The notes below the pieces were generated by a model. That model did not search any database, was not told where the DNA came from, and saw nothing but the letters and a program-made list of their open reading frames with translations. A stretch of 32,131 nt of DNA, taken from the NCBI GenBank assembly GCA_023424995.1, contig JAFADH010000181.1, positions 1 to 32,131 on the forward strand, in the 5' to 3' direction. Below, piece by piece: positions 8,330 to 15,904 of this stretch. The position numbers and the translations under genes are program-made. Each line of letters starts with the position of its first letter. Position 1 is the stretch's first letter. Source of the stretch: Bacillota bacterium. GTDB taxonomy: Bacteria > Bacillota > Clostridia > Lachnospirales > Lachnospiraceae.

Positions 8330-9157
8330 TTACAGATAATATTCCGGTGATTGTGACTTACCGGTAAAGTCCAGTATCTGGAGTATCTTGGAGCGCAGTA
8401 GCAGGAAATCGGTACTGTCTCTTTGTCTTCCGTGATTCTCATTCCTGCCGATACCCACCTCGATGATTTCTTCTATCTTGGCAGGTCTTGGCGTCATAAC
8501 GAAGATACGGTCACTGAGATAAATCGCTTCATCCACATCATGGGTCACCATCAGCATGGTAGTTCCCCGCTCCTTCCAGATTCGCAGGATCTCATCCTGC
8601 ATATTCATTCTGGTAAAGGCATCCAAGGCTCCCAGCGGCTCATCCAGGAGAAGCACCTTGGGGTTATTCACCAGCGCTCTGGCTAAGCTTGCTCTCTGAG
8701 CCATTCCGCCGGAAAGTTGGTGCGGGAAGGATCTTTCAAAGCCCTTCAGCCCTACCAGGCGGATAAAATCACTGACATCCTTCTTATGCTCCTTATAGAT
8801 GTGTCTGATCTTTAATCCATAGGCAACATTGTCATGGATGTTCAGCCATGGGAATAATGTAGGATCCTGGAATACCAGTCCCCGTTCATATCCCGGACCT
8901 GTGATTAACTGGTCATCCAGATGCAGCTCGCCTGCCGTGGGCGGGTTAAGCCCTGCGACCAGACGCAGGAAAGTCGATTTACCGCAGCCTGACGGCCCGA
9001 TCAGACAGACGAATTCTCCCGCATTAATCTCTGCATTCAGATTATTAAGAGCTACCGTCTCACCGCCGTCCGGCCGTATGAATACCTTGCTGATATCCTT
9101 TGCCAGTATGCCGCCGGTTTCCTCCTGCCTGCCTGTTAATTCTGCTGTATCTACCAT
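8330..9157 (-). CDS. ABC transporter ATPase, SsuB/TauB/NrtD-like
   Basis: A 275-residue ATP-binding subunit. Walker A is GPSGCGKS (54-61), the Q-loop glutamine is at 97, the signature is LSGGM (148-152), Walker B is VLLLDEP (168-174) and the switch histidine is His206. All catalytic elements are present. The sequence type ('GPGYERGLVFQDPTLFPWL', 'LDEPLGALDAFTR') is that of importers for sulfonates, taurine, nitrate and related anions. Its start overlaps the end of the permease gene by seven bases, which implies translational coupling and a stoichiometric complex with the permease and lipoprotein on either side. It powers import across the cytoplasmic membrane. Confidence 0.93.
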   Translation of the reverse strand: MVDTAELTGRQEETGGILAKDISKVFIRPDGGETVALNNLNAEINAGEFVCLIGPSGCGKSTFLRLVAGLNPPTAGELHLDDQLITGPGYERGLVFQDPTLFPWLNIHDNVAYGLKIRHIYKEHKKDVSDFIRLVGLKGFERSFPHQLSGGMAQRASLARALVNNPKVLLLDEPLGALDAFTRMNMQDEILRIWKERGTTMLMVTHDVDEAIYLSDRIFVMTPRPAKIEEIIEVGIGRNENHGRQRDSTDFLLLRSKILQILDFTGKSQSPEYYL

Positions 9158-10137
9158 TTGATAACCCCCTTCTGCCAGCTTAGCAGCTTATCCCTTACCT
9201 TGAACTGTATGGTGATGAACAGGTAACAGAATACAGCTATGATCAATAGACCTGCATATACATTGGGATAAGCGATCATTTCCTTCTGCCAGTTGATGTA
9301 CCAGCCGATTCCCGCCTTAACACCCAGCATCTCGGCTGCCATTAATGCTACGAAGGAACTGGTTGTGGCATTAAAGAAGCCCAGAAAGATGGAAGGCAGT
9401 GCATCCGGTATGGCAATCCGGAATAAATTCTGGATATTGGAGGCTCCCAGAGTAGAGGATACCTCAAAATAAGATTGCTTCGTGCCCTGAATACCGGAGC
9501 TGGTCAATATGGTGATCTGGAACCATACACCGAAGGCTATGATGAATACGGCTGCCCATCTGGGTGTGGGGAATAAAACCAATGCCAGAGGCACCCAGGT
9601 GGAGGAGGGTATCGGTCCGAGGATCCGGATAATGGGATAAATCCAGTAATTCCATTTCTTGCTCCAGCCCACCAGGATGCCTGTAATTATTCCGACTATG
9701 GTGCCGATGAGCAAGCCTTCGATCAGCAGGGCAAAGGAGCTGCCCATGCACTTTAATAAGAATTGATAATCCTCAATATACACGTTCAATACCCTGTTCA
9801 GACTTGGAAAGTATAGCTGGGGCAGCAGCAGGTATTTGACCGTAATTACATTTAAAATATTAAAAAACAGAATAAACCCGCCGACAAACCATCCTTTAAA
9901 CGCATATTTCGAACGGAATTTTCCGTTCACCAGCGATAGAAGGAAGAATATGATTGCAACAGCCAATGCACCTGTGATAAAGCTCCGGAAATTGGTTAAT
10001 TCCCTGTATTTCGCATTCTGGTGATTAGGTATTATAATGTCTGTCGCCAATGTAATGCTCAGGATTATAACCGGAATGGCTGCCCTGAAGTCTAATCCGA
10101 ATCCGGAAGGATTTTCTTTCTGTAATTCTTCAGCCAT
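9151..10137 (-). CDS. ABC transporter permease, SsuC/TauC/NrtB-like
   Basis: A 328-residue integral membrane protein. Three hydrophobic segments near the N-terminus (about 20-125) precede the usual BPD_transp_1 core, which contains 'ALLIEGLLIGTIVGIITGILVG', 'PSSTWVPLALVLFP' and the coupling-helix segment 'IAIPDALPSIFLGF'. The N-terminal part is longer than in typical SsuC proteins. I prefer the ATG at 10137, directly after the stop of the preceding NifX-like gene (TAA-T-ATG) with GGCGAGG upstream. An in-frame ATG at 10161 would overlap that gene. It forms the channel for the ATPase and lipoprotein encoded downstream; the substrate is not evident from sequence. Confidence 0.88.
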   Translation of the reverse strand: MAEELQKENPSGFGLDFRAAIPVIILSITLATDIIIPNHQNAKYRELTNFRSFITGALAVAIIFFLLSLVNGKFRSKYAFKGWFVGGFILFFNILNVITVKYLLLPQLYFPSLNRVLNVYIEDYQFLLKCMGSSFALLIEGLLIGTIVGIITGILVGWSKKWNYWIYPIIRILGPIPSSTWVPLALVLFPTPRWAAVFIIAFGVWFQITILTSSGIQGTKQSYFEVSSTLGASNIQNLFRIAIPDALPSIFLGFFNATTSSFVALMAAEMLGVKAGIGWYINWQKEMIAYPNVYAGLLIIAVFCYLFITIQFKVRDKLLSWQKGVIKW

Positions 10138-10138
10138 A

Positions 10139-10528
10139 TTAAACACCTCGCCTTTCTTCATAACCTGTGATCTTTGGGTCGAAGAATTTTTGTCTTTTAT
10201 AATATTGTTTTACTTTCTGCAACGCACCCTCTATTGTCCCCTGATACTGTAATGCAATAATCCCGTTATGGTTTAATAATTTCTCGGACTGCCCGCCGAT
10301 CTGCCTGACAAGAACAATCTTACAATCATTTATGGACTGTATCTTATCCCTTATCTGTTCCTCCTGATGACCGCCGCAGCCGGTCTGATTAGCGGTATCC
10401 CGTTCCTCAATCAGAACTGCCTCATCCTGCTCCTGGTCTACCTCCAGGATCTGAAATCTGCCGCACTGTCCAAAATGCTCCGTTACATAGACCCCATCCT
10501 TCGTTCCAACCGCAATTCTATACTTCAT
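10139..10528 (-). CDS. NifX/NafY-like iron-cluster-binding protein, second copy
   Basis: A 129-residue cytoplasmic protein of the dinitrogenase iron-molybdenum cofactor family (NifX/NafY/VnfX type). It shows 'RIAVGTKDG', 'EHFGQCGRF', a 'GCGGHQ' loop at about 60-65 and 'VRQIGGQ'. Family members bind or shuttle NifB-type iron-sulfur cofactor precursors. It is the second such gene in the block (the other is at 15468-15794), and the two are clearly paralogous but well diverged. The C-terminal 30 residues (after 'GALQKVKQYY') are basic and have no counterpart in the first copy. It sits between cysK and the permease with very short gaps, so it is co-transcribed with them. It may carry or insert cofactor for the NifD/K-like proteins, but that is inference. 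Confidence 0.8.
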   Translation of the reverse strand: MKYRIAVGTKDGVYVTEHFGQCGRFQILEVDQEQDEAVLIEERDTANQTGCGGHQEEQIRDKIQSINDCKIVLVRQIGGQSEKLLNHNGIIALQYQGTIEGALQKVKQYYKRQKFFDPKITGYEERRGV

Positions 10529-10544
10529 ACCTGCCTCCGCATCT

Positions 10545-11510
10545 CTAATACCAGAGCCTGCTCTTCTCCTCAGGTACTGTATTGAATAATTCCGTGGACA
10601 AGTAACGTTCTCCGGTATCCGGCAAGATGGCCAGAATCACTTTATTCCTGTTCTCCGGCCGGTTGGCAACCTTAGCTGCCGCAAAGGCCGCCGCACCGGA
10701 GGATATACCCACCAGCAGCCCTTCCTCCCTTGCAAGGACTCTGGAAGTATCGATGGCTTCTTCATTCCGCACCTTATATACCTCATCTACCACCTCAAGG
10801 TCCAGAACTTTGGGAACAAAGCCGGCACCGATTCCCTGTATCTTATGGGGCCCCGGATTACCGCCGGACAGAACCGGCGAAGCCTGAGGCTCAACGGCAA
10901 TAACCTTAAGGTTTGGATTCTTCTCCTTTAAGTATCCTCCCGCTCCGGTAACGGTACCGCCCGTTCCCACACCGGCTACCAGTACGTCGATCCTGCCCCC
11001 GGTCGCCTCCCATATCTCAGGACCGGTGGTGCTCCTATGTATCTCAGGGTTTGCCGGATTGTTAAACTGCTGCAGGATAATACTGTTCGGTATCTGGATA
11101 TTGAGCTCTTCCGCTTTGCGGATCGCTCCCTTCATGCCTAACGTACCAGGGGTCAGTACCAGATCGGCACCAAGTGCGGTCAGCAGGCTGCGCCGTTCCA
11201 GGCTCATGGAATCCGGCATGGTGATTATTAATTTGTAACCCTTTGCCGCCGCCACAAATGCAAGCCCAACGCCGGTATTACCGCTGGAAGGTTCAATAAT
11301 AACACTGTCCTTATCCAATAAACCCTGCTCCTCCGCGTCGGTTATCATAGAATAAGCTATTCTGTCCTTTACGCTGCCAAGGGGATTGAAATATTCCAGC
11401 TTCAGCAGCAATTCGGCTTCATTAATCTTAGCAAGCCTGGAAAATGCCAGGGGCTTCAATATGGGGGTATCTCCGATCAACTGCGTTAAATTTTCTACTA
11501 CTTTGCTCAC
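10545..11510 (-). CDS. cysK: O-acetylserine sulfhydrylase (cysteine synthase)
   Basis: A 321-residue PLP enzyme that joins sulfide to O-acetyl-L-serine to make cysteine. The PLP lysine is Lys48 in NPLGSVKDR, the substrate loop is SSGNTG (75-80), the phosphate-binding loop is GTGGT (about 177-181), and the C-terminal PDTGERYLST is intact. Length and motifs are those of CysK-type enzymes; alternative sulfur acceptors cannot be excluded. It lies 14 bases downstream of the NifD-like gene, inside the nitrogenase-like block. That position suggests the block's reductase yields sulfide or a thiol that is captured here. GGAGGAGGGA precedes the ATG. Confidence 0.93.
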   Translation of the reverse strand: MSKVVENLTQLIGDTPILKPLAFSRLAKINEAELLLKLEYFNPLGSVKDRIAYSMITDAEEQGLLDKDSVIIEPSSGNTGVGLAFVAAAKGYKLIITMPDSMSLERRSLLTALGADLVLTPGTLGMKGAIRKAEELNIQIPNSIILQQFNNPANPEIHRSTTGPEIWEATGGRIDVLVAGVGTGGTVTGAGGYLKEKNPNLKVIAVEPQASPVLSGGNPGPHKIQGIGAGFVPKVLDLEVVDEVYKVRNEEAIDTSRVLAREEGLLVGISSGAAAFAAAKVANRPENRNKVILAILPDTGERYLSTELFNTVPEEKSRLWY

Positions 11511-11524
11511 TTAAGTCCCTCCTC

Positions 11525-13063
11525 CTAATACACTTCCAGCTCTTTGATATTTTCTTTGGGATCTCTATGGTACCAGGACTCACTTAAGGGGAGCTTCACA
11601 TTGGCAGAGATATTCTTGACAAAATTCGTGTTCTTTAATACCTTCGCTGCCTTACGTGCCAATTCGAAGGCACCGGAATATCCCATATAATTAAGCGATT
11701 GTCCGAATAGCGGGAGATTCGGTATACCAAGCTTGGATACCCATCCGTTAGCATTCATATGTCCTACATATAAGTCGGGCTTAAGCTTCTTTAACAGGTT
11801 TAACTCTTCTGCCGGCTGGCCGGCACCTACCTCGATGAGCAGCTCAGGATCGCCCATGTCCTCCAGGATGTTCTCTACAAAGCGGTCCACATTATGGGCC
11901 TTTACTCCAACCAGGGTCATACCGAGGGAAGCGAAGAATTCCGCGGTGGTCAGGATTCTGGTCTCGCCTCCGCCGACAAAGACGCTTTTGCCCTCCAATT
12001 GCTTCTTCAAAGGGGCAAGAGCTTCCCACAGCTCTTTATTCTCGAATTTGATCAGCTTCTCAGCTTCTTCTTCCAGATTGAAACGGGCTGCAATCAGGCG
12101 GATCCATTGATTTGTATTCCTTATGCCGATAGGCAGGGTATCAATCAGGTAGTCAGTACCAAAGCGTTCTTTCAGATGTCCCAGGAGATAATCGTCATGG
12201 GTGGCGCAGATACTTACATTCAAGGCAGCCTCCCCGATATGTGCCAGGTCATCCAGGGAAGAGTGAAGAGGCAGCACTCTGGGAATCAATCCCAGGGCAC
12301 TGATTAATCTGGATAACTCCACTTCATCCCCGTTACTGTTGGAACCGACATTGAATATATTGACCGTCCGGCTGATCTTATATTGGTACCGGATATCTCT
12401 GTCTTCCGCCGGAATTGTTCTTTCATAACGCTTTACCGGTTCGATCAGATGCCGCAGAACTCCGTGATATGCCGAGTCATAACCGGAGGCTACAAACTTG
12501 CTTTTAAAGCCCTCACAGTGTACGGGAACGATCTTTGCCGCGATCCGGTCAGACAGCTCTGTTACCAGAGAGTCAATATCATCTCCGATGATACCCGGTA
12601 CACATCCGTTGGCTATGATGATAGCTTCCGGATGGTATTCCTTCTCTGCATAAAGGATCGCATCCCTTAATTTATTAAGTCCTCCCTGAACTACATCCAG
12701 CTCATCCAGATTGGTATGAAGCCATACGAAATCTTCATCTGTCTTTCCTTTGGAGGCACGCATCGTTTTACGAAGCTGCCCTGAGCCTACGAAACCGGAG
12801 CAGCAGCCAAGAGGTGAATGCACGATCATAACCACATTGGTGAGGCTGCTGACGATACCAACCGCCAGCATAAGCTGACATCCGGCACTTTGGGAGAATT
12901 TTCTGTTCTGAAGCTGTGCACAGCCGGTGCTGAGTCCGTCCTGCAGGTGCTTACAGTTACCGCAGTAAGCCCATACGGCCCCGATTCGCTCTTCTCTGGT
13001 AGGGGCTGCGGTTGCGTTCAGGAAATTATAGCTTAAGCTGTCAACAAAGTTTGAACTTGCCAT
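11525..13063 (-). CDS. NifD-like component-1 subunit of a nitrogenase-like reductase
   Basis: A 512-residue protein of the nitrogenase component-1 family. With the ATG at 13063 (AAAGGA eight bases upstream; the ATG nine bases earlier has no room for a ribosome site), Cys62, Cys87 or Cys88 and Cys154 fall at the three P-cluster positions, in 'AGCQLMLA', 'SPLGCCSGF' and 'NGCVPGIIGDD'. Cys286 in 'SICATHDD' aligns by eye with the cysteine that holds the active-site cofactor in NifD. The partner histidine (Av NifD His442) appears to be Met460 in 'NYMGYSGAFELAR'. An unusual cysteine-rich segment (Cys34, Cys37, Cys48) precedes the P-cluster region. I call it D-like because only this subunit has the cofactor cysteine. 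It probably pairs with the 13102-14436 product. The likely role is reductive cleavage of a sulfur compound, by context only. Confidence 0.8.
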   Translation of the reverse strand: MASSNFVDSLSYNFLNATAAPTREERIGAVWAYCGNCKHLQDGLSTGCAQLQNRKFSQSAGCQLMLAVGIVSSLTNVVMIVHSPLGCCSGFVGSGQLRKTMRASKGKTDEDFVWLHTNLDELDVVQGGLNKLRDAILYAEKEYHPEAIIIANGCVPGIIGDDIDSLVTELSDRIAAKIVPVHCEGFKSKFVASGYDSAYHGVLRHLIEPVKRYERTIPAEDRDIRYQYKISRTVNIFNVGSNSNGDEVELSRLISALGLIPRVLPLHSSLDDLAHIGEAALNVSICATHDDYLLGHLKERFGTDYLIDTLPIGIRNTNQWIRLIAARFNLEEEAEKLIKFENKELWEALAPLKKQLEGKSVFVGGGETRILTTAEFFASLGMTLVGVKAHNVDRFVENILEDMGDPELLIEVGAGQPAEELNLLKKLKPDLYVGHMNANGWVSKLGIPNLPLFGQSLNYMGYSGAFELARKAAKVLKNTNFVKNISANVKLPLSESWYHRDPKENIKELEVY

Positions 13064-13101
13064 ATATTTCATCCTTTCATAAATAATCTTAATATGATTT
13101 A

Positions 13102-14436
13102 TTACCTTGCCGCCACCAGCTGGGTAATCAGGTCCTCCACGAAAGTCAGGCCGCCCTTGAAGCCGGTATAACCTTTATTCAATACCACCCGGTTGCTTAC
13201 CGGGAATGCCACTGACAAAAAACCGGCACCGATTTTTTCCGCAAGGCTTCTTTCAATACCGCTTCCTACAATATAGGCAGGACCGAAGGCATCATAGTAT
13301 TTCTGATTATTATTATCCGGCCAGCTCTTGCGGACTTCCTTCAGAATGGCACCTGCATTCTCCGTAAAGATAACCTTGGGCTTTGTCTCCGAGGTAATGC
13401 CGTCAAATTTAGCCAGATAGGCTTTTCTCTCATCATCATTTTCAATATCATTGATAAAGGTAAGATGCGGAACCCAGCCCAGATCATCTGCAAGGAATCT
13501 GGTCAGGGGATAAGCATAATAGCTGTCTGCCACAACCACGGCATACCGCTGGAAATCAATGTCGGAGTATATATCAACAATTCGTTCCAGGAAGGAATAG
13601 TAGATTACTTTCTCCGCTTTGATCACCTTTTCAATGAGTTTCGGATCTATTCCCAGTTCCTTTCCTGCCTTGGTTAAAAACTCCACCGTACCGGTGGGAC
13701 CTACCGGAGCATCGGCAGTTATATAGGGAATTCCGTGAACCTGTTCAAAGGTCCTGGCCGGCTCCAGGCCTGCCTGGCCGGACAGTACGATGTTAAGGGC
13801 TGCCCTGCCGTAACCGCGGATGGCGTCAATACGTTCACCTGTTCCGAAGAAAGTATTGGCCTTAATTCCGATCAGCCCCAATAATCTCTTAATCTCATCC
13901 AGATTCCCACGGTAGAATACGTCGTGACCGGGTACCACTCCAAGAATATTAACCGTCTTCTCTTCTTTCTCCGGGGCGGGCTCAACCACTTCACTGATAA
14001 TGGCATTCAATACCGAATCATAGCCTTTGAAGGTATTGCCCAGAAATCCCGGTGTACTGGCACCTATCACATTTCTGTCCCGGAAGCGGTTTGCTACGCT
14101 CACTGCATCATCTCCGATGATTTCAACCTGACATCCGGTTACTACGATATACAGATCTGCTTCCAGTATCTCCAGGGAATTCTCAATCTGTTCCTCCAGG
14201 CGGTCCTCACCGCCGAATACAATGTTATTCTCAGCTATATTACTGGTGGGTATCATAGTACCGCCGCAATATCCCGTTCCGCGGTACCCTGCCGCCAGAT
14301 TATACGTGCCGGATAAAGCCGCCGCACATCCGCCCGATGCATGGACGATGGGTACCACCCTGGGAATTCCTGCAATTGTTGTGAGTGCTCCTCCCAGAGC
14401 ACATGAAAATTTTGCTCTCTCTATAAATCCGGACAA
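13102..14436 (-). CDS. NifK-like component-1 subunit of a nitrogenase-like reductase
   Basis: A 444-residue partner subunit. The start is TTG, supported by AGGAGGG six bases upstream; the next methionine is at residue 61, inside the conserved fold, so TTG is required. Cys12, Cys37 and Cys102 sit in 'KFSCALGG', 'HASGGCAAA' and 'VTGCQVEIIGDD', the three P-cluster positions, with the 25-residue first spacing typical of NifK. Cys57 is extra. 'IAENNIVFGGEDRL' matches the component-1 family signature. No cysteine exists at the cofactor-ligand position ('IVLSGQAGLEPAR'), which fits a K-type rather than D-type subunit. It is short compared with NifK (about 520) because the N-terminal extension is missing. 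It lies between the H-like and D-like genes, reversing the usual H-D-K order. Confidence 0.8.
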   Translation of the reverse strand: MSGFIERAKFSCALGGALTTIAGIPRVVPIVHASGGCAAALSGTYNLAAGYRGTGYCGGTMIPTSNIAENNIVFGGEDRLEEQIENSLEILEADLYIVVTGCQVEIIGDDAVSVANRFRDRNVIGASTPGFLGNTFKGYDSVLNAIISEVVEPAPEKEEKTVNILGVVPGHDVFYRGNLDEIKRLLGLIGIKANTFFGTGERIDAIRGYGRAALNIVLSGQAGLEPARTFEQVHGIPYITADAPVGPTGTVEFLTKAGKELGIDPKLIEKVIKAEKVIYYSFLERIVDIYSDIDFQRYAVVVADSYYAYPLTRFLADDLGWVPHLTFINDIENDDERKAYLAKFDGITSETKPKVIFTENAGAILKEVRKSWPDNNNQKYYDAFGPAYIVGSGIERSLAEKIGAGFLSVAFPVSNRVVLNKGYTGFKGGLTFVEDLITQLVAAR

Positions 14437-14467
14437 AATTAACCCTCCTTTTATTATTTATAACAAA

Positions 14468-14518
14468 AGACCAGTAGGAAAGCAGTAAGTTAAGTTCCTT
14501 ACTTTCTTCCACCGGTCT
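14468..14518 (-). terminator. Intra-operon stem-loop between the NifH-like and NifK-like genes
   Basis: On the minus strand AGACC...GGTCT enclose a long imperfect hairpin that includes AAGTAAG/CTTACT pairing, followed by TTTTG. It sits in the 136-base gap after the Fe-protein gene. By analogy with hairpins downstream of nifH in true nif operons, it may be a partial terminator or an mRNA 3'-end stabiliser that keeps Fe protein in excess over the catalytic subunits. Confidence 0.5.
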
Positions 14519-14572
14519 CCAGATGTCTGGTCAACCTAGTACAGTGTGTCATAAGTCTTTGCTTAATCAGCG

Positions 14573-15451
14573 CTATATCCCTGCCTGATTGCCTCCAACC
14601 ACATAGCCTCTTTCCAGCTCCAGCAGCTGGTTGCCCCAATCGGCAGCCCACTTGCGCAGCTCAGCGATATCCATAGGTGCCGGTATGGTTGATTCTTCAT
14701 GTTCTGCAATTCTTCCGGCAAGCTCAAAATAAATCTGTGCCTGAGGGGAATCCGGAGCCGCTTCTATGGTGGTCTTTCCCTGTAATTCACTCTGTGTAAC
14801 CGTCACGGATCTGGGAACATATTGCATAATCCGGGTCTTGGTGCGCTCTGCAAAATCATCTACGATACTCCTGGCATAGGGTTTGTTAATGGAATTCGCT
14901 ATAATCCCCCCCAGTAACGCTCCTCCGTTATTGGAGTATTTCTGGATTCCCTTGAACAGGTTATTGGATGCATATACGCTCATGAAATCCGCTGACGATA
15001 CGGTAAAAACATGCTCCGCGATTCCTTCACGGATCGGTACCGCAAAGCCTCCACAGACAACATCACCTAATACGTCATATATTACAAAATCCAGATCCAG
15101 ATCCCGGAACACATTCTGCTGCTTAAACAGCTGCACTGCGGTTATGATACCTCTGCCCGCGCAGCCTACTCCGGGCGCCGGTCCGCCGGCTTCCACGCAG
15201 TAGATCCCATTGAAGCCTTCATAGATCACTTCATTTGCCTTCACGGTATTCTTCTCCCTTAAGGTATCAAGCACGGTGGGAATATATTCTCCGTCACGCA
15301 GGGTATTGGTGGAATCACTCTTGGGATCACATCCAAACTGCATTACCTTATAACCCAGTTTAGACAGCGCCGCACTTAAGTTGGATGTGGTTGTGGACTT
15401 TCCTATGCCTCCTTTCCCATAGATTGCAATCTGTTTAATCTTTTTAGCCAT
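14573..15451 (-). CDS. NifH-like Fe protein (nitrogenase-like reductase component 2)
   Basis: A 292-residue homodimeric ATPase that donates electrons to the component-1 proteins. With the ATG at 15451 (AAGGAG seven bases upstream; the ATG six bases earlier leaves only one base of spacing), the P-loop YGKGGIGKST is at 11-20. Cys97 in 'GVGCAGRG' and Cys133 in 'DVLGDVVCGGF' are the ligands of the bridging 4Fe-4S cluster, and Arg100 is at the site that is ADP-ribosylated in some NifH. All motifs are intact and close to true NifH. The C-terminus (after 'AELRKWAADWG') differs. It is flanked by the first NifX-like gene and the NifK-like gene in one operon. No draT/draG genes are seen in the window. 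Confidence 0.92.
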   Translation of the reverse strand: MAKKIKQIAIYGKGGIGKSTTTSNLSAALSKLGYKVMQFGCDPKSDSTNTLRDGEYIPTVLDTLREKNTVKANEVIYEGFNGIYCVEAGGPAPGVGCAGRGIITAVQLFKQQNVFRDLDLDFVIYDVLGDVVCGGFAVPIREGIAEHVFTVSSADFMSVYASNNLFKGIQKYSNNGGALLGGIIANSINKPYARSIVDDFAERTKTRIMQYVPRSVTVTQSELQGKTTIEAAPDSPQAQIYFELAGRIAEHEESTIPAPMDIAELRKWAADWGNQLLELERGYVVGGNQAGI

Positions 15452-15467
15452 TCTCATTCTCCTTTTA

Positions 15468-15794
15468 TTAGGTCAAATTAATATAATCCAAGGCGTCTTT
15501 GATAAACCCTTTGTGCACGATAACCCTGAATTGCTGCTCCTCCAATATCCGGAGCGCACCTCCCCCAATCTGATTCACGATGATATAATGACAATCCTTT
15601 AATTCTTCCAATACGGCAGTTATCCCTTCCCAGGTATGCTGTCCGCCGCTGCAGGGAGGTGTCACCTCCCGAAAGCCGACAAAGTGATATTGACCGTCTT
15701 CGACTTCAATTACACTGAACCTGCTGCAGTGTCCGAAATGGTCCGTCACCACCTTTCCGTCCTTGGAAGCAACCGCAATCCGATAACCCAGCAT
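15468..15794 (-). CDS. NifX/NafY-like iron-cluster-binding protein, first copy
   Basis: A 108-residue protein of the dinitrogenase iron-molybdenum cofactor family, with 'RIAVASKDG', 'DHFGHCSRF', 'PCSGGQH' and 'VNQIGGGALRIL'. The ATG at 15794 has GGAGGAGG just upstream; an in-frame TTG twelve bases earlier would place the start inside that ribosome site. In many nitrogen fixers this domain is fused to the C-terminus of NifB. Here it is a separate gene directly after the stand-alone NifB-like gene, which supports a role in holding or delivering the NifB product. The 110 bases between it and the NifB-like gene contain no recognised gene. Confidence 0.82.
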   Translation of the reverse strand: MLGYRIAVASKDGKVVTDHFGHCSRFSVIEVEDGQYHFVGFREVTPPCSGGQHTWEGITAVLEELKDCHYIIVNQIGGGALRILEEQQFRVIVHKGFIKDALDYINLT

Positions 15795-15904
15795 ATCCTC
15801 CTCCAAATCTTCTTATTTTCCTGCAGTCAGCTTCCTTCGATCCTTCCTGCGGGATCCTTGATCAAGTTGACCTTCCGGGTTGAGCCTGCCACAGCCTGCA
15901 AGTC

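Noticed and set aside
14300..14512. Alternative upstream start for the K-like gene in another frame
   Set aside because: It is out of frame with the conserved P-cluster motifs; the TTG at 14436 with a strong AGGAGGG accounts for the gene start.
11525..15451. Chlorophyllide/protochlorophyllide reductase or CfbCD (coenzyme F430 pathway)
   Set aside because: Those systems need no NifB, and CfbD lacks a distinct K partner. Here a NifB-like gene and two different three-cysteine subunits are in the operon, and no tetrapyrrole genes are near.
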